DNA of 64,000 nucleotides from Apium graveolens (lineage: Eukaryota; Streptophyta; Magnoliopsida; Apiales; Apiaceae): positions 234,493,111-234,557,110 of the forward strand of contig NC_133656.1 in assembly GCF_009905375.1 (NCBI RefSeq), read 5' to 3'. Position numbers and translations under genes: made by a program. Shown here piece after piece: positions 47,271 to 58,360 of the stretch (within the stretch, counting starts at the first letter, position 1; each line of letters begins with the position of its first letter). A model generated the notes under the pieces. That model had not been told where the DNA came from. It was given only the letters and a program-made list of their open reading frames with translations, and did not search any database.

Positions 47271-48503
47271 GTGCAGGGACAAAGAAGGAATCTATGGTAC
47301 TTGGACAGTGGTTGTTCAAGACACATGACAGGAGATTTCACCCTGCTCACAGAGTTTGAGAAGAGAGCTGACCCTAGCATAACCTTTGGAGATGACAGCA
47401 AAGGATTCACTATGGGATATGGCTTGATTTCAAAAGAAAATGTCATCATTGATGAAGTTACATTGGTTGATGGTCTCAAATATAATTTATTGAGCATCAG
47501 TCAACTATGTGACAGAGGGAATATTGTTTCCTTCAATTCTGAAGCCTGTATTGTCACAATTAAGAAGGACAATAAAGTGGTTCTAACTGGAGTTAGAAAA
47601 GGGAATGTGTACTTAGCTGATTTCAACTCTACAGATGCAGAATCCATTACTTGTCTTCTCAGCAAAGCAAGTCCAGTTGAAAGTTGGCTATGGCACAAGA
47701 AGCTGTCCCATTTGAATTTCAAGATAATGAATGATCTAGTCAAAAAGGACTTAGTTAGAGGAATGCCTCTAGTGGAATTCACAAGGGATGGACTGTGTGA
47801 TGCTTGTCAGAAAGGAAAGCAAAAGAAAGTATCATTCAGTAAGAAGCTTGAATCTGCAATTGATGAACCACTACAACTTCTACACATGGATCTTTTTGGA
47901 CCAGTCAATGTATTGTCAATTTCAAGGAAAAGATATTGCCTAGTGATTGTAGATGATTTCTCAAAGTTTTCATGGGTTTATTTTCTTGGATCAAAGGATG
48001 AAGCTAGTGAAATCATCATCAATCATATCAAGCAAGTCAACAATCATCCTGATTTCAAAGTAAGGAATATTAGGAGTGACAATGGAACTGAGTTCAAGAA
48101 TTCAACCATGAAGTTGTTATGTGAAGAAAGTGGGATCATGCATGAGTTCTCAGCTCCAAGGACTCCACAACAAAATGGTGTGGTGGAAAGGAAGAACAGA
48201 TCACTAATTGAAGCTGCAAGGACAATGCTTGAAGAGTCAAAACTCCCAACTTATTTTTGGGCTGAGGCTGTTAACTGTGCATGTTACACTCAGAACATTT
48301 CTCTAATCAATCAAGCAAAAGGCATGACTCCCTATCAATTATTCAAGAGAAGAAAACCAACTTTAAACTTTCTACATATCTTTGGTTGCAAATGTTACAT
48401 CTTAAGGAATCAATCTGATCACAAAGGGAAGTTGATGCAAAGGTTGATGAAGGAATATTTGTTGGTTATTCTGCTGGAAAATCATATAGGGTCTACAATC
48501 TAA
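47271..48503 (+). pseudogene. D protease and integrase
   Basis: The pol frame is +1 relative to gag and starts after a 3'-splice-site-like stretch ending GTGTGCAG at about 47276. Protease LWYLDSGCSRHMTGD; pre-integrase WLWHKKLSHLNF with the CDAC pair; integrase catalytic Asp in HMDLFGPVN, Asp in IRSDNGTEF, Glu in QNGVVERKNR. The integrase core looks intact. A one-base deletion near 48434 (GGGAAGTTGATG against GGGAAGTTTGATG in C) shifts the frame, so residues after it are not the true sequence. Confidence 0.92.
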
Positions 48504-50059
48504 GAACCAACATTGTCATGGAATCTGTACATGTTGTGTTTGATGATAAAAAGATTGATGGACTAACAGATGAAGGACATCATGAAGGACTCAAATTTGA
48601 CAATATTGAGATAAATTGTGATGATGGTGAAGATGAGAATGATGAAGAACGCATCTCAAGAGGGATTCAAAATCTGCCTTTGGATAATGCACAGAATGCT
48701 GCATCCGTTGAAAGTCATAGCTCAGCTTCCGTTGAAAGAAGCAATGTAGCATCCGTTGAAAGACAAAGTGCATCATCCGTTGAAGTTCGTAATGAAGCAT
48801 CCGTTGATCACAGTCTGTCAACGGATAATCAATTCACTTCATCAGTTGATAGAACTCCCAATTCTTCTCAAAGGATCAGCAACTTAGGGGGAGTGTCAAC
48901 CAATCAACATTCTACCTCACATCATGACAATACTGAGGCAACCTCATCTAGAGCTAATCTACCATCTCAAAGGAAATGGACCAAAAATCACCCTTTTGAA
49001 CTGATCATTGGTGATGCCACATCTAAAGTGCAAACTAGAAGGGCTACTCAAGATGAATGTCTGTACAGTAGCTTTCTATCACAAGAGGAACCTAAGAGAG
49101 TAGAAGAAGCTCTTTTGGACCCAGATTGGATTTTAGCAATGCAAGATGAGCTAAACCAATTTGAGAGAAACAAAGTATGGAAGCTGGTACCCAAGCCAAA
49201 GAACAAGAGTTCTATTGACACAAAATGGGTATTCAGAAATAAGATGGATGAAAATGGCATTGTCATAAGGAATAAAGCCAGATTGGTTGCTAAAGGCTAT
49301 TCTCAACAAGAGGGAATAGATTTTGATGAAACATTTGCTCCAGTTGCCAGACTTGAAGCCATCAGAATCTTTCTAGCCTATGTAGCTAATGCCAATTTCA
49401 AAGTCTATCAAATGGATGTCAAGAGTGCATTTCTAAATGGGGAATTAGAGGAAGAAGTTTATGTAAGCCAACCTCCAGGATTTGAAGATCCAAATTTTCC
49501 AGACTATGTGTATTATCTGTTGAAAGCACTCTATGGACTAAAGCAAGCACCTAGAGCCTGGTATGAGACTTTGTCAAAATTCCTTCTAGATAATCACTTC
49601 ACAAGAGATGCAGATTATGCAGGCTGTAAAATACACAGGAAAAGCACAACTGGTACCTGTCAATTTCTAGGGAACAAGCTTGTGTCATGGTTCAGCAAAA
49701 AGCAGAATTTTGTTTCCACATTAACAGCTGAAGCTGAGTACATTGCTGCTGGTAGTTGCTGTGCACAGATACTATGGATGAGGAATCAACTATTTGACTA
49801 TGGTCTGACTGTTGACAAAATTCCAATATTTTGTGATAACACAAGTGCCATTGCCATTACTGAAAATCCAGTGCAGCACTCAAGAACCAAGCACATTGAT
49901 ATCAAGTACCACTTCAGTAGGGAACATGTGATGAAAGGTACAGTGGAACTTCATTTTGTTCCAAGTAAAAAGCAGATTGCAGACATATTTACCAAACCAC
50001 TTGATGAATCAACATTCAAAAGATTAGTAAGTGAGCTAGGTATGCTTAATTATTTATAA
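48435..50059 (+). pseudogene. D integrase end, RT and RNase H with in-frame deletion
   Basis: Open to 50059. It begins with the integrase C-terminal part and a linker rich in SVE repeats (48701-48850). RT fingers/palm follow ([53 protein letters not shown]). At HFTR it jumps to DADYAGCK in RNase H. About 555 bp present in C (about 56833-57388), including YVDDIIFGS, are gone with the frame intact. RNase H continues ([46 protein letters not shown]) to SELGMLNYL. No RT activity is possible. Confidence 0.92.
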
Positions 50060-50603
50060 TTTATGTCATCTATATAATTTGCCTTGAAGCCTGAAATGAA
50101 TTTGCTGCAAGAACAAAGTTGGCTTTAAGTAAGACTTATCCTATCAACGGATATTCCCTATCCGTTGAAAGCCAAAATTGTTCTATCAACGGATGTTCAT
50201 TATCCGTTTAAAGACAAATACATTTCTGGTAATTTTATCCTTCAACGGATAAAATGGTGTTGATCATCAACGGATAACTATTTACCTTATCCGTTGAAGT
50301 GTCACATCGGTTACTATAAGTGAGTTACGGCTGTTGATTCTTTTACTCAACCGTTGATACAGATATACAGTGTTGTATGTCTTTGTATTTAAGGTAGTTT
50401 TCAGAATTTCTACAGTTTTATTTATTCTTGAACGGCTGTAACTTACTTAAAAGTATCATTTAATCATTTTATTTACGTTTTAATTCAAGAAAGTATAAAA
50501 GCCTAATTGAACTCTTATTTTCACTTTACGCTTTCTTGCAATTCTTATTCTCCTTCTCTCCCAAAAATTCTCAAGTTTTTCTCTGCAACCTCTACTCACA
50601 ACA
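50060..50603 (+). promoter_or_regulatory. D motif-rich spacer before the extra ORF
   Basis: Non-coding between the pol stop and the extra-ORF ATG. Seven AACGGAT/ATCCGTT words lie at 50144-50297, including perfect inverted pairs 50144-50153/50159-50168 (10 bp, loop of 5) and 50267-50277/50287-50297 (11 bp). Then an AT-rich stretch with AGTATAAAAGCC at about 50489-50500 (TATA-like), CTTCTCTCCC, and the ATG at 50604. This arrangement suggests a separate promoter for the extra ORF. Confidence 0.6.
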
Positions 50604-53600
50604 ATGGCACCAGTAGTCAAAATTATGTCTCAAATAGGATTTGTTTATGGAAAGAATAATTTTGTAGCCTTGGCTGAAAAGAATGAAGCCCATTCTGATT
50701 ATCACAAGATGATGGACTTCATCAAAAACTGCAAACTAAGCTATGCAATGCTGGAATCCCCAACCATCTACTGTGATGTGATTGAGGAGATTTGGACAAC
50801 TGCAGAGTTCAACTCCACAGATATGACTATTGCCTTCTCTCTCAAAGGTAAGGACTATTGCATTAGCTGTGATGATATACAATCTTGCTTTAAGTTGCCT
50901 GAGAATAATGCCATGACACCACACACTGATAAAGATGTATCTGCTATGTTAGATTCCATAGGCTATGCTTTTGATTCTGCTAGTTTAGGTAGTATTAGAA
51001 GGAAAGGCCTTAGGAAAGAATGGAGTTTTCTTGGAGATGCCTTCATTAAAGTTTTCTCTGGGAAGATTAGCAATTTTGATGCCATAACTTCATCTCTTGT
51101 TAATATGCTCTATATGCTAGTTTCTGATAGGTACTTTAATTTTAGCAACTGTGTTATGCTAGAATTAGGATCCAGATTAGGTAACAAAGCTAATAGACCA
51201 CATAACATCTACTATGCTAGATTCTTTATGTTATTGGCTAATCATGTTGCTAAAGGTTTGGTTATATCAAATGAGAATAATAAACTCAAATGCTGGGCAC
51301 AAGAGAAAAGGGTCTTTGCAGACCTTTTGAGAATGAACCTCAATAGCCAGGTGCCATTGGTATACTTGCCAATCATGAATGCACCACAGGTAAGTGAGGT
51401 AAACACTTCTATAACTCCTACTATTTCCAACCCCATTGTTTCTTTGCCCTCTAGTGTGGCCATGGAATCTGTGTCTTTGTCCAAACAGGTTTCTGCCAAA
51501 GCCACCAAAACCAAAGTTTCAAAACTCAAGTCAAAGAAACCTACCTCTGTTGTTTCTCAAAAGACAACAGTTGTGACAACTACCATAAACCTGAAGGGAG
51601 TGAACAAGGTGTGAGTGGTGAGGGGAGGGGTGAACATCAAGAAACCCCCCAGGATAAGGTGGGAGAGGTGAGTGGTACCCAAGCCAGCCAAGCCACAGTC
51701 TCTCAAAAGACTGTGGTGGTTCAAAAGGAGTCCAACACATCCCTAGTTGCATCCTCCCAAAAGGATGTAACTATTGAAAATAGTCCCCAACCAGGGACAC
51801 AGAACAAAAGAGGGAGGGACACTGAAGCCACACATTCACCAATTAAAGCCTTTTCAAGGAAGAAGAAGGCCAAGACCCTAGTTTCCACACAAGGGACATA
51901 CACAGCACAGATACATCCACCTGTAACTGAGCCTTCACAAATTCAGCTTGATGTGATTCCAGCAAATGTGGAATCACAGCCCCATTCTCTCATAATAGAA
52001 ACACACCAATCATCAAACTCTCCATCACCCTCTCTGGATGTGGATATGATATTCACATCAATTCCTAATTCTCCCTCATTAAAACTCAGGGAGGAGCCCC
52101 ACTCAAAACCTGATGATCATCATCTCTTAGATGATTTGTTGGATCATCAGCCAATTCTTTCAGATGTAGTTGAAGAATCTGTGTTACCTCACTTAAAATC
52201 AATTCCCACAGATTCAACAATTATGTCACTTTCTATATCTACATCTTTTCCTTCTTCAACGGATATCTCTCATTCGTTGACAAGTGGTTGTTCTTCAACG
52301 GATAAGCTTAACAACAGTTATCCGTTGATACCATCAGTTTCCACTTCAACGGATACTCCCTATCCGTTGATGGTCTCTACACACATAACAGAAACAATAC
52401 CAACTGTAGAGGACATGGCTACTGTACAATAACTTTTAGGTTTGAGGGAAGGGAGTGATCTTTTGAGTGAGAGGTTGGGTTGCTCCCAGGCAAAAGGAGA
52501 GGTTGAGAGTCACCATATGCATGCTATTTCTTCCAGCATGGCAAAAGTGAGTGAGGGGAGTGCCACCTTAGAAGGTGAGGGTGAGGGTGTGAGGGTGTGT
52601 GTGAGCCAGGGGGAGCCCCTGATGCAAGAAAATAGAGAAAAAGAGAGAAAGGCAGGTACAGAAGCTATAAGGGTGGATCCAGCCATTGCTAGTGAGTCAA
52701 TGAAAGTGGATGATGCAGAAAAGGAAAGACAATTTCAGCAACATTTCAAAGCTGCAATTGATAACATTTCCTTGGATGCTGACACCTTTACTCATCCTGT
52801 TTCAGCCTATCAATTATTGGCTGCTCAGGGCAATGTGGAGGCAGAACAGACATTACACATTGTACACACTTCAGAATCTCTTCTCAGAGACAAAGCTGTT
52901 GTTAACAGGCTGTCTTCTCAAGCTGGTGAGCCATCTGAAGAATTTGGAGTGAATTCTAATGATGATGACTCTAATTCTTTGGATGAGAGCATGAACTTAG
53001 GGGGAGTAGCAGGCCAAAGTTCTGTTCCTGATCTTCCTGAATGGGCATGGGCAAAAGCCTCAACACCAAGAGAGTTTAGTGTCACTTTGATTAAACAAGT
53101 CATGACAATTCAGCAGGCCCTTCAGGAGACTACAGATGCTGGTACCAAGGCAATTCTTCAAGCTCATCTGGAATCTCTGCATCTCTTGCAGTTGCAGCAT
53201 TTCCAACAAAATCTAAGTGTGGATGAGCTCAAACAGGACATTGCTGATCTGAAATCCTACAATGCTGAGAAGTTGGATTCAGTCATACCTTATGGTACTA
53301 TGCAAGATTTGTTGGGGAGACTGAGGAAAGAATCTGATGCTGACAAGAGACTGGCCAGATTGGAAAACAGGGTTCAAATCATTGAAGATTCTATGGTCAC
53401 CATTCTTCAGAATCAACAAACTCAAACAAATCTACTCATGCAGCTGGCCAATGCACAAGGCTTGACTCCTACCCTTGATGATAACAAAAAGGGGGAGAAT
53501 AAAGGGAAAGGGGAAGGAGAGCCATCAACAACAGTTCAAATTTCTCAAGTGCTAGTTCCTGTCATCACCACTTCTCCAATTATTCAAATCAAAGGAAAGC

Positions 53601-55123
53601 TTGATGGAATTGATCTAATCCAGATAGCAGCAGCTGAATTGCAAGTCAAAGAGCAAAGGAAGAAGATTGATGAAAAGATGCAACAAATATTTGGTTCTAT
53701 AACTTCTCAATCACAATCTGTGAAGCACAGCACAAAAGTGGAATCAATTATTATGGAACTCAAGCCAGTAGGGAGGAATAAGGTTGGAGAGACTTCTTCC
53801 ATGGATTTGAAACATATGGTCCTCAAGCCCAACAACAGATCCAATAAGGACTCTACAAAGAATCCTCTGAAAGAAGTGGATTTTCCTCTTTCAAAGGCTG
53901 ATGAGGACAAGCTTTTGGGTAGAAGTATCTCATATCTCAAAGAGGCCATGGATGTGGCTGTAAGGAGAAACATGGCTATTATCTTCAGAGAGGGAAAGAG
54001 CATATATGTGATGCAAGGACATCCCAAATTCTCAATAGCCAAAAGGGAAGAAACCAGAAGGTTGAAGGAAGAAGCCAAACAGCTAAAGACTGACAAAAGA
54101 GCACAAGCAAAGCTTGACAAACAGCTAAAGTCAAGTCAGGCTGGAGAACAGAAAGAAATTGAAGACAAAAGTGAAGATGAAGCTATGGGGGACATGGTTG
54201 GTACTGAGATGGAGGAAAGAAGTAAGGGAAGAGAAGAATGGCAGAAAGGGAACAGAAAGAAGGTCAATGCAAAGAGAAAAATGGTAGATAAGACTGAAGA
54301 AACCCAATCAATATCCAAACCACTACCCTCTATTCATGAACCCATTGTGCCTGACCCCTTCATGAACATTCATGGTGAAACAATCATTCCCAAGGAGGAA
54401 CCAATTGATTGGGATACCATCAAATTACCCACCTTCCTAACCTCTTCTCCACCATCAAAGAAGCAGAAAAGAAGAATCAAATCAACACCCTCTAGAGCCT
54501 CAATCAAATTCACACAGAAGCCTAAGCCTAAACCTCAAGCCTCTAAAGATGATTATGTTCACATCTGTGACATAAAAGAATTTTCAGACATTGAACTCTA
54601 TCTGGATGAGCTGGAGGAAGTAAGGGGAATAGCTGCCTACAGACAGCTACCAGAAAGACTAGTGTTCAAATACAAAGGAGATTGGGAAAGAACCTGGCCT
54701 CTTTACAGAATTCTGAATGAAGGCTACTCTACCTTGATTAGAGTCTACTCAGCCATACAAAGGGATTCTGGCTTTACCAGGACTACCAAGACTGAGATTC
54801 TCAACAAGATTGCCAACATAAGGAAAACTTGGAGGGAGCCCAATGCTTTGCCTAGAACTTTACTCATTAAAGAAAGAGGAATTACAATTCACAAATCACA
54901 TCACTGGTTGATGGAGTTCAGAGACAACAAAGGAGTCAGAAGATTTTTTAGAATTGAAGATCAGCTCAAGATTGCCAGTAATGAAACTCTCAAGGATATG
55001 CAATCTAAGTTGGACATCAATGAAGAAGATGAAGCTGAATTCTACAGACAACTTCAACTTCAAATAGAGGAGAATGACAGGAGGCTAGGAAAGAAAACAA
55101 GGGATCAAAGGAAAAGGAAGTAA
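50604..55123 (+). pseudogene. D extra 3' ORF of unknown function
   Basis: About 1500 codons in three pieces: 50604-51614, 51611-52432 after a frameshift near 51605, and 52433-55123 after a single TAA at 52430. The N-terminal 230 residues are conserved in B and C (PVVKIMSQIGFVYGKNNF, CISCDDIQSCFKLPE, LRKEWSFLGDAFIKVFSGKI). The middle is Ser/Thr/Pro-rich and low complexity with the motif cluster 52255-52370. The C-terminal 500 residues hold coiled coils, a basic KKQKRRIKS stretch (possible nuclear signal), a conserved block HICDIKEFSDIELYLDELEE, and a basic end. No signal peptide or clear membrane segment, so env-like identity is not supported although the position matches the env-like ORF of SIRE elements. 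Confidence 0.85.
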
Positions 55124-55301
55124 TCTGCTCAGGCTAAAGGAGCACCCTTGGAAATAATGTAACTCTTCAATTCCATTTCAGCATACACATTTTTGTAGCA
55201 CTTTTGAATTTCCGCTTTATTACAGTTAATATATTTGTCAAGTGTTTTGTTATCATCAAGCCAAACCCAAATTTATGCCTACAGTTCTAGTAGACATAAA
55301 T

Positions 55302-55311
55302 AGGGGGAGAT
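55302..55311 (+). promoter_or_regulatory. D polypurine tract
   Basis: AGGGGGAGAT immediately before TGTTAGG of the 3' LTR. Confidence 0.92.
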
Positions 55312-56414
55312 TGTTAGGAATATGTGTATCAGTTTGATGATAAGTTAAACAAAACACTTAAGTAGAAATCTAGTGATTGTAGCCTCAACGGATAAGACCA
55401 TCTTGGCTATCCGTTGAAGGAGTAGCTTTACTTAGCAATAAGTTTAGTATTGTAGTACATTTCATTCTCTGGTTTCAAGTTGTAATTCTTAGATGTTGTA
55501 GGAAATTATCAGTCATGTTGACTACTAATGGATATACAAATAGGAGGGCTAATTGTAAATATTTCATGCCTTGTAATTTTGTATAAGTGAAGAAGTATCA
55601 ACGGATATTGAAGACCTTCAACGGATAAGAAACAAAGCTTCAATGGATGTCTCTAATGCTTCAACGAATAATATCCATCAACGGATAAGTGCTTCAACGG
55701 ATAAAGACTTCAACTGATAATGCATCAACGGATAAAGCTTCAACGGATAAAGCCTCAATGGATAAGGCATCAACGGATGAAAGCTTGAATGGATGCTTAG
55801 TTCATTAGCAGTTGATAGTGACAATTCACAAGCTAACAGAGGCACATGGGTTGACAGAGACAAACTGGAATGTGGAAGCCTCTAGGATGAATCAAGAAAA
55901 TGCAGCATTCCCATTCTGATGCAAACAAGGAAGTATTCAAAGATTCACAGATTATCCTAGATTGCATTGGATAGAGAAATGAAGAAGAAACATGTGAAGA
56001 ATCCTTTCAATTATATTTTACAGTTTTGTCTTCACTTGTAAACTTGGTGTTATATAAACCAAGTAGCAGCTAATAATTAGATAAGAATTTTCCTGAGCTG
56101 TTTAGAAATATCAAGAGAGAAAATCATCTAGTTTGTACTAGGAAGCAGCTGTTATTTAATTCTTTGAATCACAGATTTTCTGAAATAACACATCTCTGGT
56201 GGAACAACAAATCCACCAGAAAAGTTTTTAAGTTCTTTGTGTTCTTTACATTTGTGTTTGAATATATATCTGTCTGTATCAGCTTCAAGCAATTCACACA
56301 CATTTGTTCACTTAAACACTTAGCCTTAGAAACTGCTCAAAACTTGAAAAAGTTTTGAGATTTACATTCAACCCCCCTTCTGTAAATCTCATTGTTAGTC
56401 CACTGGGAATAACA
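55312..56414 (+). repeat. D 3' LTR
   Basis: 1103 bp, same length and ends as 43656-44758. Differences are scattered substitutions, including two motif units changed to CAATGGAT and CAACGAAT. TATA box near 56051-56058; hairpin 56196-56219. Confidence 0.95.
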
Positions 56415-56419
56415 GTACC
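56415..56419. repeat. D target-site duplication, right (GTACC)
   Basis: Second GTACC. C sequence resumes with CAAGCCTAAAGG, the RT N-terminal linker. Confidence 0.95.
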
Positions 56420-57327
56420 CAAGCCTAAAGGAAACGAATCCAATTGACACCAAATGGGTATTCAGAAATAAGATGGATGAAAATGGCATTGTAGTAAGGA
56501 ACAAAGCTAGATTGGTTGTTAAGGGCTATTGTCAACAAGAAGGAATAGATTTTGATGAAACTTTTGCTCCTGATGCAAGACTTGAAGCCATCAGAATTTT
56601 CTTAACCTATGCAGCTCATGCCAATTTCAAGGTCTATCAAATGGATGTCAAAAGTGCTTTTCTGAATGGAGATTTGGAGGAAGTCTATATTAGTCAGCCT
56701 CCTGGTTTTGAAGATCCAAATTTTCTAAATCACGTCTACTATCTTTTGAAAGCACTTGATAAACTGAAGCAAGCACCTAGAGCCTGGTATAACACTTTAT
56801 CAAAGTTTTTTTTGGAAAATCACTTCACAAGAGGTACTGTTGATAAAACTTTATTTTTTAGAAATGTTAATGTCTCTAGTATACTTGTTCAAATTTATGT
56901 AGATGATATTATATTTGGCTCTACAGATGAAAAACTTTGCAAAAAGTTTGCCAAATTGATGCAAAGTAAGTATGAAATGAGCATGATGGGAGAACTAACT
57001 TACTTTCTTGGTTTGCAAGTTAAGCAAGTTAGTGATGCAACATTCATTAGTCAAACTAAATACATTCATGATCTTTTAAAGAAGTTTGATCTAATAGATT
57101 GCACATCTGCAAAAACTCCCATGGCCACTGCAACTAAGCTTGAATTAAACACTACTGAAAAGTCTGTGGATATTTCAAGTTATAGGGGCATGGTTGGTTC
57201 ACTTCTATACTTAACAGCTAGTAGGCCAGATATAATGTTTGTTATTTATCTTTGTGCTAGATTTCAGGCTGATCCTAGAGAATCTCATTTAGTAGCTATT
57301 AAGAGAATTTTCAGATATCTCAAGTGA
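56420..57327 (+). pseudogene. C reverse transcriptase, resumed after D
   Basis: A stop and frame change lie just after the junction. From 56473: [37 protein letters not shown] (one Glu codon missing against D), [12 protein letters not shown], catalytic YVDDIIFGS with YVDD at 56896-56907, [25 protein letters not shown]. It ends at a TGA at 57325 replacing a Gly codon in RYLKGTP. It supplies the segment that D has lost. Confidence 0.88.
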
Positions 57328-57840
57328 ACACCAAAACTTGGCATTTGGTACCCTAGAGATTCTGGTTTTGATCTAACTGGTTATTCAGATGCAGATTATG
57401 CAGGTTGTAAGATAGACAGAAAAAGGTACAATAGGAACCTGTCAATTTTTAGGGAATAAGCTTGTGTCCTGGTTCAGTAAAAAGCAAAATTCAGTTTCAC
57501 TTCTATAGCTGAAGTTGAATATATTGTTGCTGGTAGTTGTTGTCCACAGATTTTGTGGATGAAAAACCAATTGTTGTACTATGGTCTACAAGTGGATAGG
57601 ATTCCTATTTTCTGTGATAACACAAGTGCAATTGCCATCACTGAAAATCCAGTACATCATTCAAGAACAAAGCACATAGATATCAAGTACCAATTCATAA
57701 GGGACAATGTGATGAATGGTACAGTGGAATTGCATTTTGTTCCAAGTGAAAAATAGCTTGTATACATATTTACCAAGCCACTTGATGAATCCACCTTTTC
57801 AAGGTTGGTAAGTGAGTTAGGTATGCTCAATTATTCTTAA
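57328..57840 (+). pseudogene. C RNase H
   Basis: WYPRDSGFDLTGYSDADYAG, then a frameshift near 57423 and another near 57506. 57553-57756 is clean ([33 protein letters not shown]), with a stop at 57754, then [11 protein letters not shown] and [13 protein letters not shown] at about 57838. Confidence 0.85.
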
Positions 57841-58360
57841 ATCATTTCAGATATTTTGTAAGTTATTATGCAGTCAGAAATTTAATTGATCTTTCTATTT
57901 TGATGAAATTTTGGCTAAGTCAAAATTTACATCCCGACGGATGCTCATTATCCATTGAGTTTGATCATCCGTCGGAATACAATTTGTCTATAAAAATCAA
58001 TTACTATTCTAGAATATTTTATAACTCGACATATAACTATTTTATCTTCATCCGTCGAATTGTCACAATCCTAGCCGTTAATTCTCTGCTCATTATCCAT
58101 CGAGTATACTTACAGTTTGTAGGCATGACACGACGGATAAGTGATGGAATTTTTACAGATTATTCATTTTTAAACGGCTATTTTGGGCAATTTTTATTGG
58201 TCCTTTATTTTACTTTATTATGTTTGTCAGTTTATCTCTGAGATAGTATAAAAGCTAAATTGTTTTTCATTCTTTTCTTTTATCATTCTCAAGATTCAAT
58301 TGCTCTAATTTCTTTCTTCTCAAAAGCAAACTCTCTCTGTAAACTTTCAAATCTTTAGCA
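57841..58360 (+). promoter_or_regulatory. C motif-rich spacer before the extra ORF
   Basis: Counterpart of 50060-50603. GACGGAT/ATCCGTC words lie near 57935, 57967, 58050 and 58132, plus degenerate ATCCATTG and ATCCATCG forms. AGTATAAAAGC near 58244-58254 is TATA-like and conserved with D. The ATG of the extra ORF is at 58361. Confidence 0.55.

Larger units (their letters stand above)
43656..56414 (+). mobile_element. SIRE/Maximus-like copia element D, full length
   Basis: 12,759 bp with two 1103-bp LTRs, PBS 44761-44772, gag 44819-47257, pol 47271-50059, an extra 3' ORF 50604-55123, PPT 55302-55311 and a GTACC duplication. By eye the LTRs differ at roughly 15-20 positions, indicating a fairly recent insertion. 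Defects: one gag nonsense codon, one frameshift in pol, an in-frame RT/RNase H deletion, one frameshift and one nonsense codon in the extra ORF. Confidence 0.95.

Noticed and set aside
53707..54120. Hydrophobic-looking minus-strand ORF that could be read as a membrane protein
   Set aside because: Antisense of the lysine/glutamate-rich part of the D extra ORF; hydrophobicity is a by-product of reversing AAG/GAA codons.
50604..55123. Envelope gene
   Set aside because: Position fits env-like ORFs of SIRE elements, but no signal peptide, transmembrane or fusion segment is visible.
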